Below, piece by piece: positions 17,173 to 25,353 of a stretch of 64,000 nucleotides of DNA. The position numbers were made by a program, and so were the translations under genes. The notes beneath the pieces are model-generated. The model was not told where the DNA came from and did no database searches. It worked only from the letters and a program-made list of their open reading frames with translations. Position 1 is the stretch's first letter; the number at the start of each line of letters is the position of its first letter. The DNA is from Kribbella sp. VKM Ac-2569 (GTDB lineage: Bacteria; Actinomycetota; Actinomycetes; Propionibacteriales; Kribbellaceae), in the NCBI RefSeq assembly GCF_004216905.1, contig NZ_SGXJ01000003.1:1116001-1180000 (forward strand), written 5' to 3'.

Positions 17173-17199
17173 CACTTTAGTACACAACGTAAGGAAGTG
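17173..17199. promoter_or_regulatory. Dyad in the ROK/oxidoreductase intergenic region
   Basis: CACTTTAGTAC, five bases, GTAAGGAAGTG: 8 of 11 arm positions pair. It lies 20 bases upstream of the ROK start and 37 bases upstream of the divergent oxidoreductase start. The half-site resembles that at 9765-9787, which supports ROK autoregulation and control of both transcripts. Confidence 0.45.
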
Positions 17200-17235
17200 G
17201 CAGAGGTTGACCTCAATCATTGTTGAGGTTCTAGC

Positions 17236-18228
17236 GTGAGCGCTGTGAAAGCGATCAGATTGCACACATTCGGTCCGGCGGAGAACCTCGTGTACGAGGA
17301 GGTGCCGGACCCCACTCCTGACAGCGGCACGGTGTTGGTCAAGGTCGAGGCCGCCGGCGTCCACCTCGTCGACACGATGATCCGCGCGGGCTCCACCGGC
17401 GGCGGCCCGATCCCGGTCCCGGAGTTGCCGACGATCCCGGGGCGCGAGGTCGCGGGCCGGGTCAGCGCGGCCGGACCGGACGTCGACCCGACGTGGATCG
17501 GCAAGCGGGTCGTGGTCCATCTGGGCATGGTGCCAGGCGGGTACGCCGAACGCGCGGTGGCAAAGGTCGAGTCGCTGTACGAACTTCCCGACCACGTCGA
17601 CGCCGCCCAGGCAGTCGCCGCGATCGGCACCGGCCGTACGACCGCCGGCATCCTGCAGCAGGCACATCTCACCGCGGACGACGTCGTACTGATCACGTCG
17701 GCCGCGGGCGGGATCGGCAGCTACCTGATCCAGGCGGCACGCAACGCCGGCGCGATCGCCATCGGGCTGGCAGGCGGTCCCGCCAAGGTCGAGACGGTCC
17801 GTTCGCTCGGTGCGCAGTACGCGATCGACTACCGCGACCCGGAGTGGGCTGCGCAACTGAAGTCCGAGTTGGGCGACCGCGAGATCACGCTGCTCTTCGA
17901 CGGGGTCGGCGGGGCCAACGGTCAGCAGGCCTTCGACCTGCTCGGCGTCGGCGGCCGCGCGCTCATGTTCGGCTGGTCGGGCGGCGGTCCCATCGAATTC
18001 ACCCACGAGGACCTCATGACCCGCGGCCTCACCGTCGGCTGGGCCATCGGCGCCAAACTCACCCGCCATCTCCGAGCGCTGGAAGCAGCCGCTCTGGAGG
18101 AAACGATCTCCGGCCGGTGGCAGGCGCTCACCACCACGTTCCCGCTGTCTGAGGCAGCCGCCGCACATCGAGCACTCGAACAACGTGCAGCCACCGGAAA
18201 GGTCGTGCTCATCCCCCGGACGTCGTAA
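17236..18228 (+). CDS. Zinc-independent quinone oxidoreductase-like MDR dehydrogenase
   Basis: 330-residue medium-chain dehydrogenase/reductase. The GroES-like N-terminal half includes VKVEAAGVHLVDTMIRAG and lacks the structural four-cysteine zinc loop, pointing to the quinone oxidoreductase group. The Rossmann motif is SAAGGIGSYLIQAA around residue 155, with an NADPH-type pocket after it. It starts at GTG and is divergent from the ROK gene with a shared upstream dyad. Substrate unknown. It ends six bases before the convergent GH35 gene. Confidence 0.85.
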   Translation: MSAVKAIRLHTFGPAENLVYEEVPDPTPDSGTVLVKVEAAGVHLVDTMIRAGSTGGGPIPVPELPTIPGREVAGRVSAAGPDVDPTWIGKRVVVHLGMVPGGYAERAVAKVESLYELPDHVDAAQAVAAIGTGRTTAGILQQAHLTADDVVLITSAAGGIGSYLIQAARNAGAIAIGLAGGPAKVETVRSLGAQYAIDYRDPEWAAQLKSELGDREITLLFDGVGGANGQQAFDLLGVGGRALMFGWSGGGPIEFTHEDLMTRGLTVGWAIGAKLTRHLRALEAAALEETISGRWQALTTTFPLSEAAAAHRALEQRAATGKVVLIPRTS

Positions 18229-18234
18229 CCGAGC

Positions 18235-20661
18235 TCAGGTCGCGATGCGGATGGTGAGGCGGTCGCCCACAGCGCCGGCCGGCCAGCTGACGAGCCAGCC
18301 GTCCTCGCTCCGGACAGCGGTTGCGTTGCCGTCTGCGGTGACTTCTCGGGTGGTTCGGATCAGTGCCTTGCCTCCGGCCGGCGTGCGTCGGAGAAGGACA
18401 GTCGAGCCGTCGCCGGGGCCGTCGAGTTCAGCGGTGGACCAGCGGAGGACCGCGTCGTCGAGTTGTACGTCGAGCGGTATGACACGGCCTTCGCGGGCGT
18501 CGAGGTGGAGCTCCAGGGAGAGGTCGTCCACCGACAGCGTGAAGTCCTGTGCGACCGGTGCGACGTTGATGAGGTGGATCAGACGTTGACCGGTGCCGTC
18601 GGCCGTGCTCGTGACAACCAGACCGGGCGTGTTGCCGTTAACAACTATCCGGCGGTGCACGCCGATGCGCTCCAGCAGCAGGCGCCAGAACTCGAGGAGA
18701 CACGGGTAGTCGCAGGCCAGCACCACAGCTCGCCCGGCCCCCGCGATCGTCATGTCCACAGCAACCGGCGACCCGCTCGCAACGTCCACGGCCAGCACCT
18801 CACCGTCGCCGGTCAGGTGTTCCAGCATGCCCACCCGGACCTCTGGCTGCTCGCCGGCCCAGGCGGTCGCGCGCACAGACGGGAAGTAGTGCGGCGTGCC
18901 TTCGACGGTGTCGTCGACCTTGACGCCGAGCTCGTCGGCCAGGACCGTGCACGGCGTGCCGTCGTCGTCCGCGACCGGCACCCGGCCATGCAGCAGCAAC
19001 CGGCCGCCCGCCCGGACAAACCCAGCCAGCCTTTCTTGGATCGCCCGTCCGAGCACCGGCGGTGTCGCGAGGGCGACCACCGGACCGGTTGGATCCAACG
19101 AGGCAGCCGACAGGTCGACAGCGCCGAAGGAGTACCCGCCCAGCAGCAGCGCACGAGCGAGGATGTCCCGCGGGCCCATCCCCCGGTACCGCTCCAGCTC
19201 GCCGACCTGCGCCCGGCGTACCGACGCCGACGGGTGGCAGTACTCCGTCAGGTAGTGATCCGGCACGTAGCCGAGGACGATGTCGTCGTACTCCTCGTCC
19301 ATGCCCGCCAGCAGATGCTCCGCCCCACGGACCGCGCGCACCGCCGAGGCAGTCCCCGCGTACGTCGTACTCAGCCGCCCCTCCGGATCCACCGGCGCCG
19401 CGAATCCGTGCCGCTCGCCGGTGAACGCGATCCGGTCGTTGCCATCGCCGACAGCTGAGTCCAACGGCGGATTGTGGCCGCCGGCGAAGAGGTAGTAGTT
19501 GATCAACCGATTGCCCTGGGCAACGCAGAGCCGGGTCTTCAGCTCGGCGGTCTCCGGGCTGGTCAGCAAACTCAGGTCTTCGCCATAGTCGCCTGTCCCG
19601 GCCTCGAACTCCAGCGACGTGATCGGCTGGTCGGCGTCGTGTACGGCGGCCATGAACGCGTTCATCACGTACAGGTCCGGCACCTTCTCGACCGTGAGCT
19701 CGCCGATGTAGTGATCGGAGCCCGAGGTCATCTGCGGCACCCCGGCGTACGCCTTCGACAGCTGGCTGATGCCGATCGGGAAGTGCCGGCCGCGACCGGC
19801 GTACGTGCCGTGCAGGTTGATCAGGAACGGTACGCCGTCGACACCGTGCTGCAGTGCGACGTCCCGCAGCCGCAGCAGGTACCGCGCGTACCGGTCGCGG
19901 TGATGCGCCCCGAGGTCATGGTGCAGCGCGAGCTGCTGCGCCACCGTGCCGTCGAGAGTGCCACCCGATCGCCACTGCGACGCCCAGCCCGCGGGGTCGT
20001 CCGGGTCGGCGCCGTACCGCGAGATGCTGCCCTCGCGGCCCCAGGTCTGGAACGCCCACACCGCCAGGTCGGCGAGTGTGCGGTCGGTCAGCTCCGGCGT
20101 GTTGGTGACCCACGAGAGCATGCCGACCTCGTTGTCCAGCTGGACCGCGGCGACCGGTCCGCCCTGGGAAACAAGGCGATCCGCCAGTACCGGCATGATC
20201 TCGGCGTACCACCGCTCGGCCGCGGCCAGGTACCCGGGCTCGAGGTAGTCCAGCGTCGCCGACTCGGCCGGCTTACCGTCCCACCCCAGCGGTACGGCCT
20301 CCGAGTGTTCGCGGTAGATCCGGAACGGCAGGCCCTCGTTCTTCAGCTCGGCCATCACGAACGGACCCGGGCGGGCGATCACCAGCAGGTCCCGCTCCGC
20401 AGCCAACTCCAGGAAGCCGACAAGGTCGCGGTACTCACTGGTTCGGCCAGTGAAGTCGACGCCACTGGCCGTCTCGTGCACGAGCCACGGCATGTAGCTG
20501 GCCACCGCGTCGCAGCCCGCGGCGACGAGCTTGTCCAGGCGGTTCGCCCAGTCCTCGCGACGCAGCCGGAAGTAGTGCACCTCGCCGGCCATCAGGATCC
20601 TCGGTACGCCGTCCACCAGGAGTCGGCGCCGTTCCAGCCTGATCGATCTGGGGTTCCTCAC
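18235..20661 (-). CDS. GH35 family beta-galactosidase
   Basis: 808-residue glycoside hydrolase of family 35. The TIM barrel begins at residue 13 with LLVDGVPRILMAGEVHYFR. The acid/base is Glu178 in VQLDNEVG and the nucleophile is probably Glu351 in SLEFEAGTG. C-terminal beta domains with a jelly-roll appearance follow. No signal peptide is present, so it likely acts on imported galactosides. Of the two in-frame GTG starts (20667 and 20661), 20661 is spaced seven bases from GAGGA and is preferred. It is divergent from the LacI gene across tandem operators. Confidence 0.92.
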   Translation of the reverse strand: MRNPRSIRLERRRLLVDGVPRILMAGEVHYFRLRREDWANRLDKLVAAGCDAVASYMPWLVHETASGVDFTGRTSEYRDLVGFLELAAERDLLVIARPGPFVMAELKNEGLPFRIYREHSEAVPLGWDGKPAESATLDYLEPGYLAAAERWYAEIMPVLADRLVSQGGPVAAVQLDNEVGMLSWVTNTPELTDRTLADLAVWAFQTWGREGSISRYGADPDDPAGWASQWRSGGTLDGTVAQQLALHHDLGAHHRDRYARYLLRLRDVALQHGVDGVPFLINLHGTYAGRGRHFPIGISQLSKAYAGVPQMTSGSDHYIGELTVEKVPDLYVMNAFMAAVHDADQPITSLEFEAGTGDYGEDLSLLTSPETAELKTRLCVAQGNRLINYYLFAGGHNPPLDSAVGDGNDRIAFTGERHGFAAPVDPEGRLSTTYAGTASAVRAVRGAEHLLAGMDEEYDDIVLGYVPDHYLTEYCHPSASVRRAQVGELERYRGMGPRDILARALLLGGYSFGAVDLSAASLDPTGPVVALATPPVLGRAIQERLAGFVRAGGRLLLHGRVPVADDDGTPCTVLADELGVKVDDTVEGTPHYFPSVRATAWAGEQPEVRVGMLEHLTGDGEVLAVDVASGSPVAVDMTIAGAGRAVVLACDYPCLLEFWRLLLERIGVHRRIVVNGNTPGLVVTSTADGTGQRLIHLINVAPVAQDFTLSVDDLSLELHLDAREGRVIPLDVQLDDAVLRWSTAELDGPGDGSTVLLRRTPAGGKALIRTTREVTADGNATAVRSEDGWLVSWPAGAVGDRLTIRIAT

Positions 20662-20733
20662 AAGCACGTCCTCACCAGGTCGGGCGCCGCGCCGCGAGCT
20701 GTTGCCTCTGCGGCACGGTCGTGGTTATGGTCG

Positions 20734-20761
20734 TGAAACCGGTCTCATGAAACCGGTTTCA
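20734..20761. promoter_or_regulatory. Two tandem LacI-family operators
   Basis: TGAAACCGGTCTCA (20734-20747) and the perfect palindrome TGAAACCGGTTTCA (20748-20761) abut head to tail. They match the GAAACCGGTTTC pattern typical of LacI-family repressors with a central CG. They lie between the divergent GH35 gene (start 20661) and the LacI gene (start 20783), so both are probably regulated from here. Confidence 0.85.
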
Positions 20762-20782
20762 ACCGTAACGGGAGTTCAGCCA

Positions 20783-21778
20783 ATGGGCAACAGCCGCGTC
20801 ACCCTCCGCCGGGTCGCCGAGATGGCCGGCGTATCTCCCGCGACCGTGTCGCGGGTCTCGCGCGGCACGGTGCCGGTCTCCCCCGAGCTTCGCGAGCGCG
20901 TGCTGCGGGTGATCGAGGAGCACGGCTACAAGCCCAGTCATTTCGGGCGCGCGCTGGCCGAGCGCCGGCACGGGGCCCTGGGCCTGGTGTTCCCAGGTCT
21001 GTCCGGTCCGTACTTCTCCGAGTTGATCCAGGGCTTCGAAGCCGAAGCGCTCGAGACTGGCGACAGCGTGCTCGTCCTCGCGTCGCACTCGCGCGCCGAC
21101 ACCGACGCGACTGTGCTCGACCTCGCCGACCGCGTGGACGGTATGGCGATCCACGGCGGGACCGTTTCGGCCGACACGATCGCGGCGGTCGCGGCGCAGA
21201 TCCGCGTGGTGGTGATGGCTAGCGAGGCCGGGCCCGCGCACGCCTCCGTGAGCGTTGCCAACGACAACATGAAGGCGCTCACCCGGCACTTGCTCGTCGA
21301 CCACGGCTATCGGCGACTCGCCTTCGTCGGTACGCCGGACGGCTCGCCCGACGTGACCGCCCGCTGGCAGGCGTTCCTGGCGGCGCACAAGTCGACCCGC
21401 CGCAAGCCGCCGGCCGAACCGATCCGGGTCGGACTGCAGCAATCCGACGGCGCGATCGCCGCGGAACGGTTGCTCGATGCAACAGACCGTCCGGACGCGG
21501 TGGTCTGTGCGAACGACGAGACCGCCCTCGGCCTGCTGCTGAGCGCGCTCGGCCGGGGGTTGCGCGTGCCGCAGGACATCGCGATCACCGGCTTCGACGA
21601 CATGCCGATGGCCGCCCTCGCGCGGCCTGCGCTCACAACGGTCCGGCAGCCGATCCGCGAGCTGGCCGCGACCGCGGCCCGGCTACTGGTCGACCCGCTC
21701 GAAGAGCCGGCCGGCGACATCATCCTGCCGACGGAGCTGGTGTTGCGCGGCTCTTGCGGCTGCGGGGGTGCGACCTGA
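20783..21778 (+). CDS. LacI family transcriptional regulator
   Basis: 331-residue repressor. The N-terminal helix-turn-helix and hinge helix are VTLRRVAEMAGVSPATVSRV, followed by a periplasmic-binding-protein-like sensor domain. GLVFPGLSGPYFSELIQGFE opens the sensor, and DAVVCANDETALG and ITGFDDMP are in their usual places. The ATG at 20783 follows GGGAG at a good distance. An upstream in-frame ATG at 20702 would place the operators inside the gene. It likely controls its own transcript, GH35 and the downstream importer, whose first gene follows after 79 bases. Confidence 0.93.
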   Translation: MGNSRVTLRRVAEMAGVSPATVSRVSRGTVPVSPELRERVLRVIEEHGYKPSHFGRALAERRHGALGLVFPGLSGPYFSELIQGFEAEALETGDSVLVLASHSRADTDATVLDLADRVDGMAIHGGTVSADTIAAVAAQIRVVVMASEAGPAHASVSVANDNMKALTRHLLVDHGYRRLAFVGTPDGSPDVTARWQAFLAAHKSTRRKPPAEPIRVGLQQSDGAIAAERLLDATDRPDAVVCANDETALGLLLSALGRGLRVPQDIAITGFDDMPMAALARPALTTVRQPIRELAATAARLLVDPLEEPAGDIILPTELVLRGSCGCGGAT

Positions 21779-21857
21779 TCGTGCCGCCCTGGGGGGGACT
21801 GAGGGGATACGGGGATCGAGGGGGACACCGCCACACACCCTTTTGGAGGACTCCCGG

Positions 21858-23528
21858 ATGACCAGACGACCATGGCGCAGGACATTCGTAGCGGTAGCGG
21901 CAAGTGCGGCATTGGTGCTCACCGGATGCACCGGCACCGAAGGAGCCCAGAAATCGTCCGCCGGCAGCGGAATGATCGACTTCCTCAACTACGGCGACTT
22001 CGGCGGCGGAACCACCCCGAAGGCCAACTACAACCCCTACCTCGACGCCACCAAGCTCAGCGCGGCCGACTATATTTACGAGAGTTTGATGAACGTCGAG
22101 ACCTACAGCTGCAAGGCAATCCCCTGGCTCGCGACGGCGTACCAGTGGTCCGATCCGAAGACGCTCGTCTATACGATCCGCAGTGGGGTCAAGTGGAACG
22201 ACGGTCAGCCGTTCAGCGCGAAGGACGTCGAGTTCACGTTCAACATGCTGAAGAAGTTCGACGTACTCGACACCCAAGGGGTGTGGACGTCCCTCGCGTC
22301 GGTCAAGGCTGACGGCGACGAGAAGGTGACCTTCACGTTCAAGCAGCCCGGCGCCTCGGCGTTCACCCAGGTCAGCGGCGTGAAGATCGTGCCCCAGCAC
22401 ATCTGGTCGAAGGTCGCCGACCCGACGACGTTCGTGAACGCGACCGCGCCGGTGGGCACCGGCCCGATGAAGCTGAAGTCGTTCAACCCGCGCCAGCTGG
22501 TGGTCGAGCGGAACCCTGACTACTGGCAGGCCGACAAGATCAAGGTGAACGAGATCCGGTTCAACAAGGCCGACGCCGGCGGGCAGGTCGAGCAGCTGAA
22601 ACTGAGCCGCGGTGAGTACGACACCAACGCGATGTTCGTACAGAACATCAAGAAGGCGTACGTCGACCGCGACCCCGAGCACCACCACTACTGGTACGCG
22701 CCTGGTGGCGTCATCAGTGTGTACATGAACCTGACCAAGGCTCCGTTCAACGACGTCGGCTTCCGCAAGGCACTGACCACGGCCTTCGACGACAAGCAGG
22801 TGATCGACAAGGCACAGCTCGGGTACGTGACCCAGGCCAGCCAGAGCGGCCTCGTCGTACCGGGTCAGAAGGACTGGCTGCCGCAGGGTCTCGCGGACGA
22901 CGGCCGGATCGGGTACGACGCCGCAGCGGCCGACAAGGCCCTGACCGACGCCGGGTACGCCAAGGACAGCAAGGGCCGCCGGCTCGGCAAGGACGGCAAG
23001 CCGATCTCGTTCAGCTTCAAGGTGCCCGGGTCGTACGTCGACTGGGTCGCGGCTGCTGACATCCTGATCAAGAACCTGCAGGCGCTCGGCATCACCGTCT
23101 CGAAGGACACACCGACGCCGGACGCGAACAACCAGGACCGGGCCACCGGCAACTACGACATGACGTTCGGCGTCTTCGGCGGCGGCTGCAACATGTACGC
23201 CAACTTCTCCGATCCGCTGAACAGCGCCCGGACCGCGCCGGTCGGCAAGAAGGCGGCCAGCAACGAGATCCGCTGGCAGGACCCGAAGACCGACGAACTG
23301 CTGCACACGCTGCAGGTCTCGCCCGATGAGAAGGCGCAGAAGGAGGCTGTCGCCGGCCTCGTCGACATCATGATGAACCAGGTGCCGACGATCCCGATCT
23401 GGTACGGCGCCAAGTGGTTCCAGTACGACACCACCAAGGCCGAAGGCTGGCCGAGCGCGCAAGACCCGTACGCCGACGGCGGGAACGGCCTGGTCGTACT
23501 GACGCACCTGGTCCCGGCCGGGAGCTGA
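21858..23528 (+). CDS. Family-5 oligosaccharide/oligopeptide-binding lipoprotein
   Basis: 556-residue solute-binding protein of family 5 (the DppA/OppA fold), exported by a lipoprotein signal with lipobox LTGC and acylated Cys24. The body shows family features such as VYTIRSGVKWNDGQPF, ARKALTTAFD-like FRKALTTAFDDK, and the C-terminal IPIWYGAKW. With GH35 and LacI next door, a beta-linked galactose-containing oligosaccharide is a likelier ligand than peptide. Family-5 proteins with fused ATPases are known to import plant oligosaccharides. GGAGG lies 11 bases before the ATG. Confidence 0.9.
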   Translation: MTRRPWRRTFVAVAASAALVLTGCTGTEGAQKSSAGSGMIDFLNYGDFGGGTTPKANYNPYLDATKLSAADYIYESLMNVETYSCKAIPWLATAYQWSDPKTLVYTIRSGVKWNDGQPFSAKDVEFTFNMLKKFDVLDTQGVWTSLASVKADGDEKVTFTFKQPGASAFTQVSGVKIVPQHIWSKVADPTTFVNATAPVGTGPMKLKSFNPRQLVVERNPDYWQADKIKVNEIRFNKADAGGQVEQLKLSRGEYDTNAMFVQNIKKAYVDRDPEHHHYWYAPGGVISVYMNLTKAPFNDVGFRKALTTAFDDKQVIDKAQLGYVTQASQSGLVVPGQKDWLPQGLADDGRIGYDAAAADKALTDAGYAKDSKGRRLGKDGKPISFSFKVPGSYVDWVAAADILIKNLQALGITVSKDTPTPDANNQDRATGNYDMTFGVFGGGCNMYANFSDPLNSARTAPVGKKAASNEIRWQDPKTDELLHTLQVSPDEKAQKEAVAGLVDIMMNQVPTIPIWYGAKWFQYDTTKAEGWPSAQDPYADGGNGLVVLTHLVPAGS

Positions 23529-23532
23529 GGAG

Positions 23533-24528
23533 ATGCTGTACTTCCTCCGGCGGACCGGCTTCTTCGTGGCCACCTTGTGGGCCGCGGTGACGCTGAACTT
23601 CCTGATCCCCCGGCTGCAGCCGGGGGATCCCGCCCAGGCGCTGCTGGCGCGGCTCCAGGGCAACACCCAGGCGGTCAACCCGGCGCAACTGGCGGCCATC
23701 CGCAAGATGCTCGGCACCCACGACGGGAACCTGCTGTCGCAGTACTGGGACTATCTCGGAGCCGTGGTCCACGGGCAGTTCGGCGTCTCGTACTCGTACT
23801 ACCCGTACTCGGTGACGGCCATGATCGCGACGGCGTTGCCGTGGACGTTGATCCTGGTCGGGGTCACCCAGATCGCGTCGTTCGCGATCGGCACGTTGCT
23901 CGGTGCGTGGGCGGCGTACCGGCGGAACTCGCGGGTCGACTCGGTGATCACGCTCGGCTCGACGTTCGTCGGCACGCTGCCGTTCTTCTGGATCGGGCTG
24001 CTGCTGATCTTCGTGTTCGCGATCACGCTGAACTGGTTCCCTGACGGCGGCGGGTACGGCGGTGGCAGCAGTCCGAGCTGGACGTGGCTGTTCTTCTCGG
24101 ACGCCTTCCAGCACAGCGTTCTGCCGGCGCTGGCCTTGCTGATCACCGGACCGGTCGGCTGGATCATCGGCATGCGCAACAACATGGTGCAGACGCTGGG
24201 CGAGGACTACGCGCGGCTGGCCCGTGCGAAGGGACTGCCGCGGCGGCGGATCGCGCTCACGTACGGCGCCCGGATCGCGATCCTGCCCAACGTCACCGGG
24301 TTCGCGATCGCGCTCGGCGGCCTGCTGGGCGGGACCGTACTGGTGGAGACGATCTTCAACTACCCCGGGCTCGGCCGGCTGCTGCTGGAAGCCGTGTCGA
24401 ACAAGGACTATCCGCTGATGCAGGCGCTGTTCCTGTTCACCACGATCGGCGTCCTGATCGCGAATTTCCTCGCCGACGTCACGTACGGCTTCCTCGATCC
24501 GCGGGTACGACGGGCGGAGGCAACATGA
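23533..24528 (+). CDS. ABC transporter permease, DppB type
   Basis: 331-residue permease with six predicted membrane segments. The N-terminal helix FLRRTGFFVATLWAAVTLNFLIPRL is followed by a periplasmic loop, as in DppB/OppB. The EAA-like loop is EDYARLARAKGLPRRRIALT, and the C-terminal NYPGLGRLLLEA motif is present. Its start lies four bases after the binding protein stop and its stop overlaps the next start (ATGA). Confidence 0.93.
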   Translation: MLYFLRRTGFFVATLWAAVTLNFLIPRLQPGDPAQALLARLQGNTQAVNPAQLAAIRKMLGTHDGNLLSQYWDYLGAVVHGQFGVSYSYYPYSVTAMIATALPWTLILVGVTQIASFAIGTLLGAWAAYRRNSRVDSVITLGSTFVGTLPFFWIGLLLIFVFAITLNWFPDGGGYGGGSSPSWTWLFFSDAFQHSVLPALALLITGPVGWIIGMRNNMVQTLGEDYARLARAKGLPRRRIALTYGARIAILPNVTGFAIALGGLLGGTVLVETIFNYPGLGRLLLEAVSNKDYPLMQALFLFTTIGVLIANFLADVTYGFLDPRVRRAEAT

Positions 24529-25352
24529 CGATCCTCTGGCGCAACAGCAAGTGTCGCGCGGGCATGATCATGCTGGCGGCCTTCATCTTGATCGCAGTGT
24601 TCGCGGCGGTGATCGCGCCGTACGGTCCGCGCGTCTCCGACTTCGGGGCGTCCGAAGGACCGTCCGGTGCGCATTGGTTGGGTACGACGGCGCGTGGCGA
24701 GGACGTGTTCTCGCAACTCGTGTACGGCGCTCGTACGTCGCTCATCGTCGGGCTGGTGGCCGGCGTACTGAGCACACTCATCGCGATGGCCGTCGGCCTC
24801 ACCGCCGGGTACCTGCGCGGTGTGGTGGACGAGGTTCTCTCGTTCTTCATCAACCTCGGCCTGGTGGTGCCGGTGCTGCCGCTGATGGTCGTGCTGGCCG
24901 GGTACGCGCCGGTGAAGGGCCTCGGCCTGATCATCGTCGTGATCACCGTGACCGGGTGGGCGTACGGCGCCCGGATCAAACGGGCGCAGATCATCACGTT
25001 GCGCACGCGCGACTACATCACCGCGGCCAAGTTCGCCGGTGACAGCACGGCCCGGATCATCGCGTTCGAGATCGTGCCGAACATGATCTCGCTGATCGTG
25101 GTCGGTTTCATGGGCGCGGCGCTCGGCGCGATCGGCGCCGAGGCCGGCCTGGCGTTCCTCGGGCTCGGCGACCCGCAGACGGTGAGCTGGGGAACCATGC
25201 TCAACCAGGCCAGCCTCGGCGGCGCGCTGACCACCGGCCAGTGGGCCTGGCTGGTGGCGCCCGGACTCGTGCTCGCGCTGCTGATCACGTCGTTCACGCT
25301 GATGAACTTCGGCATCGATGCGCTGAGCAACCCGCACTTGAGGGAGGACTGA
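24525..25352 (+). CDS. ABC transporter permease, DppC type
   Basis: 275-residue partner permease. The first helix (MIMLAAFILIAVFAAVIAPYG) is followed by the family loop HWLGTTARGEDVFSQLVYGA. The ATPase-docking loop is RDYITAAKFAGDSTARII. The C-terminal region GAIGAEAGLAFLGLGDPQTV is classical for DppC. It begins at the ATG overlapping the dppB-like stop; longer in-frame versions lie inside that gene. It ends one base before the ATPase gene. Confidence 0.93.
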   Translation: MTILWRNSKCRAGMIMLAAFILIAVFAAVIAPYGPRVSDFGASEGPSGAHWLGTTARGEDVFSQLVYGARTSLIVGLVAGVLSTLIAMAVGLTAGYLRGVVDEVLSFFINLGLVVPVLPLMVVLAGYAPVKGLGLIIVVITVTGWAYGARIKRAQIITLRTRDYITAAKFAGDSTARIIAFEIVPNMISLIVVGFMGAALGAIGAEAGLAFLGLGDPQTVSWGTMLNQASLGGALTTGQWAWLVAPGLVLALLITSFTLMNFGIDALSNPHLRED

Positions 25353-25353
25353 G

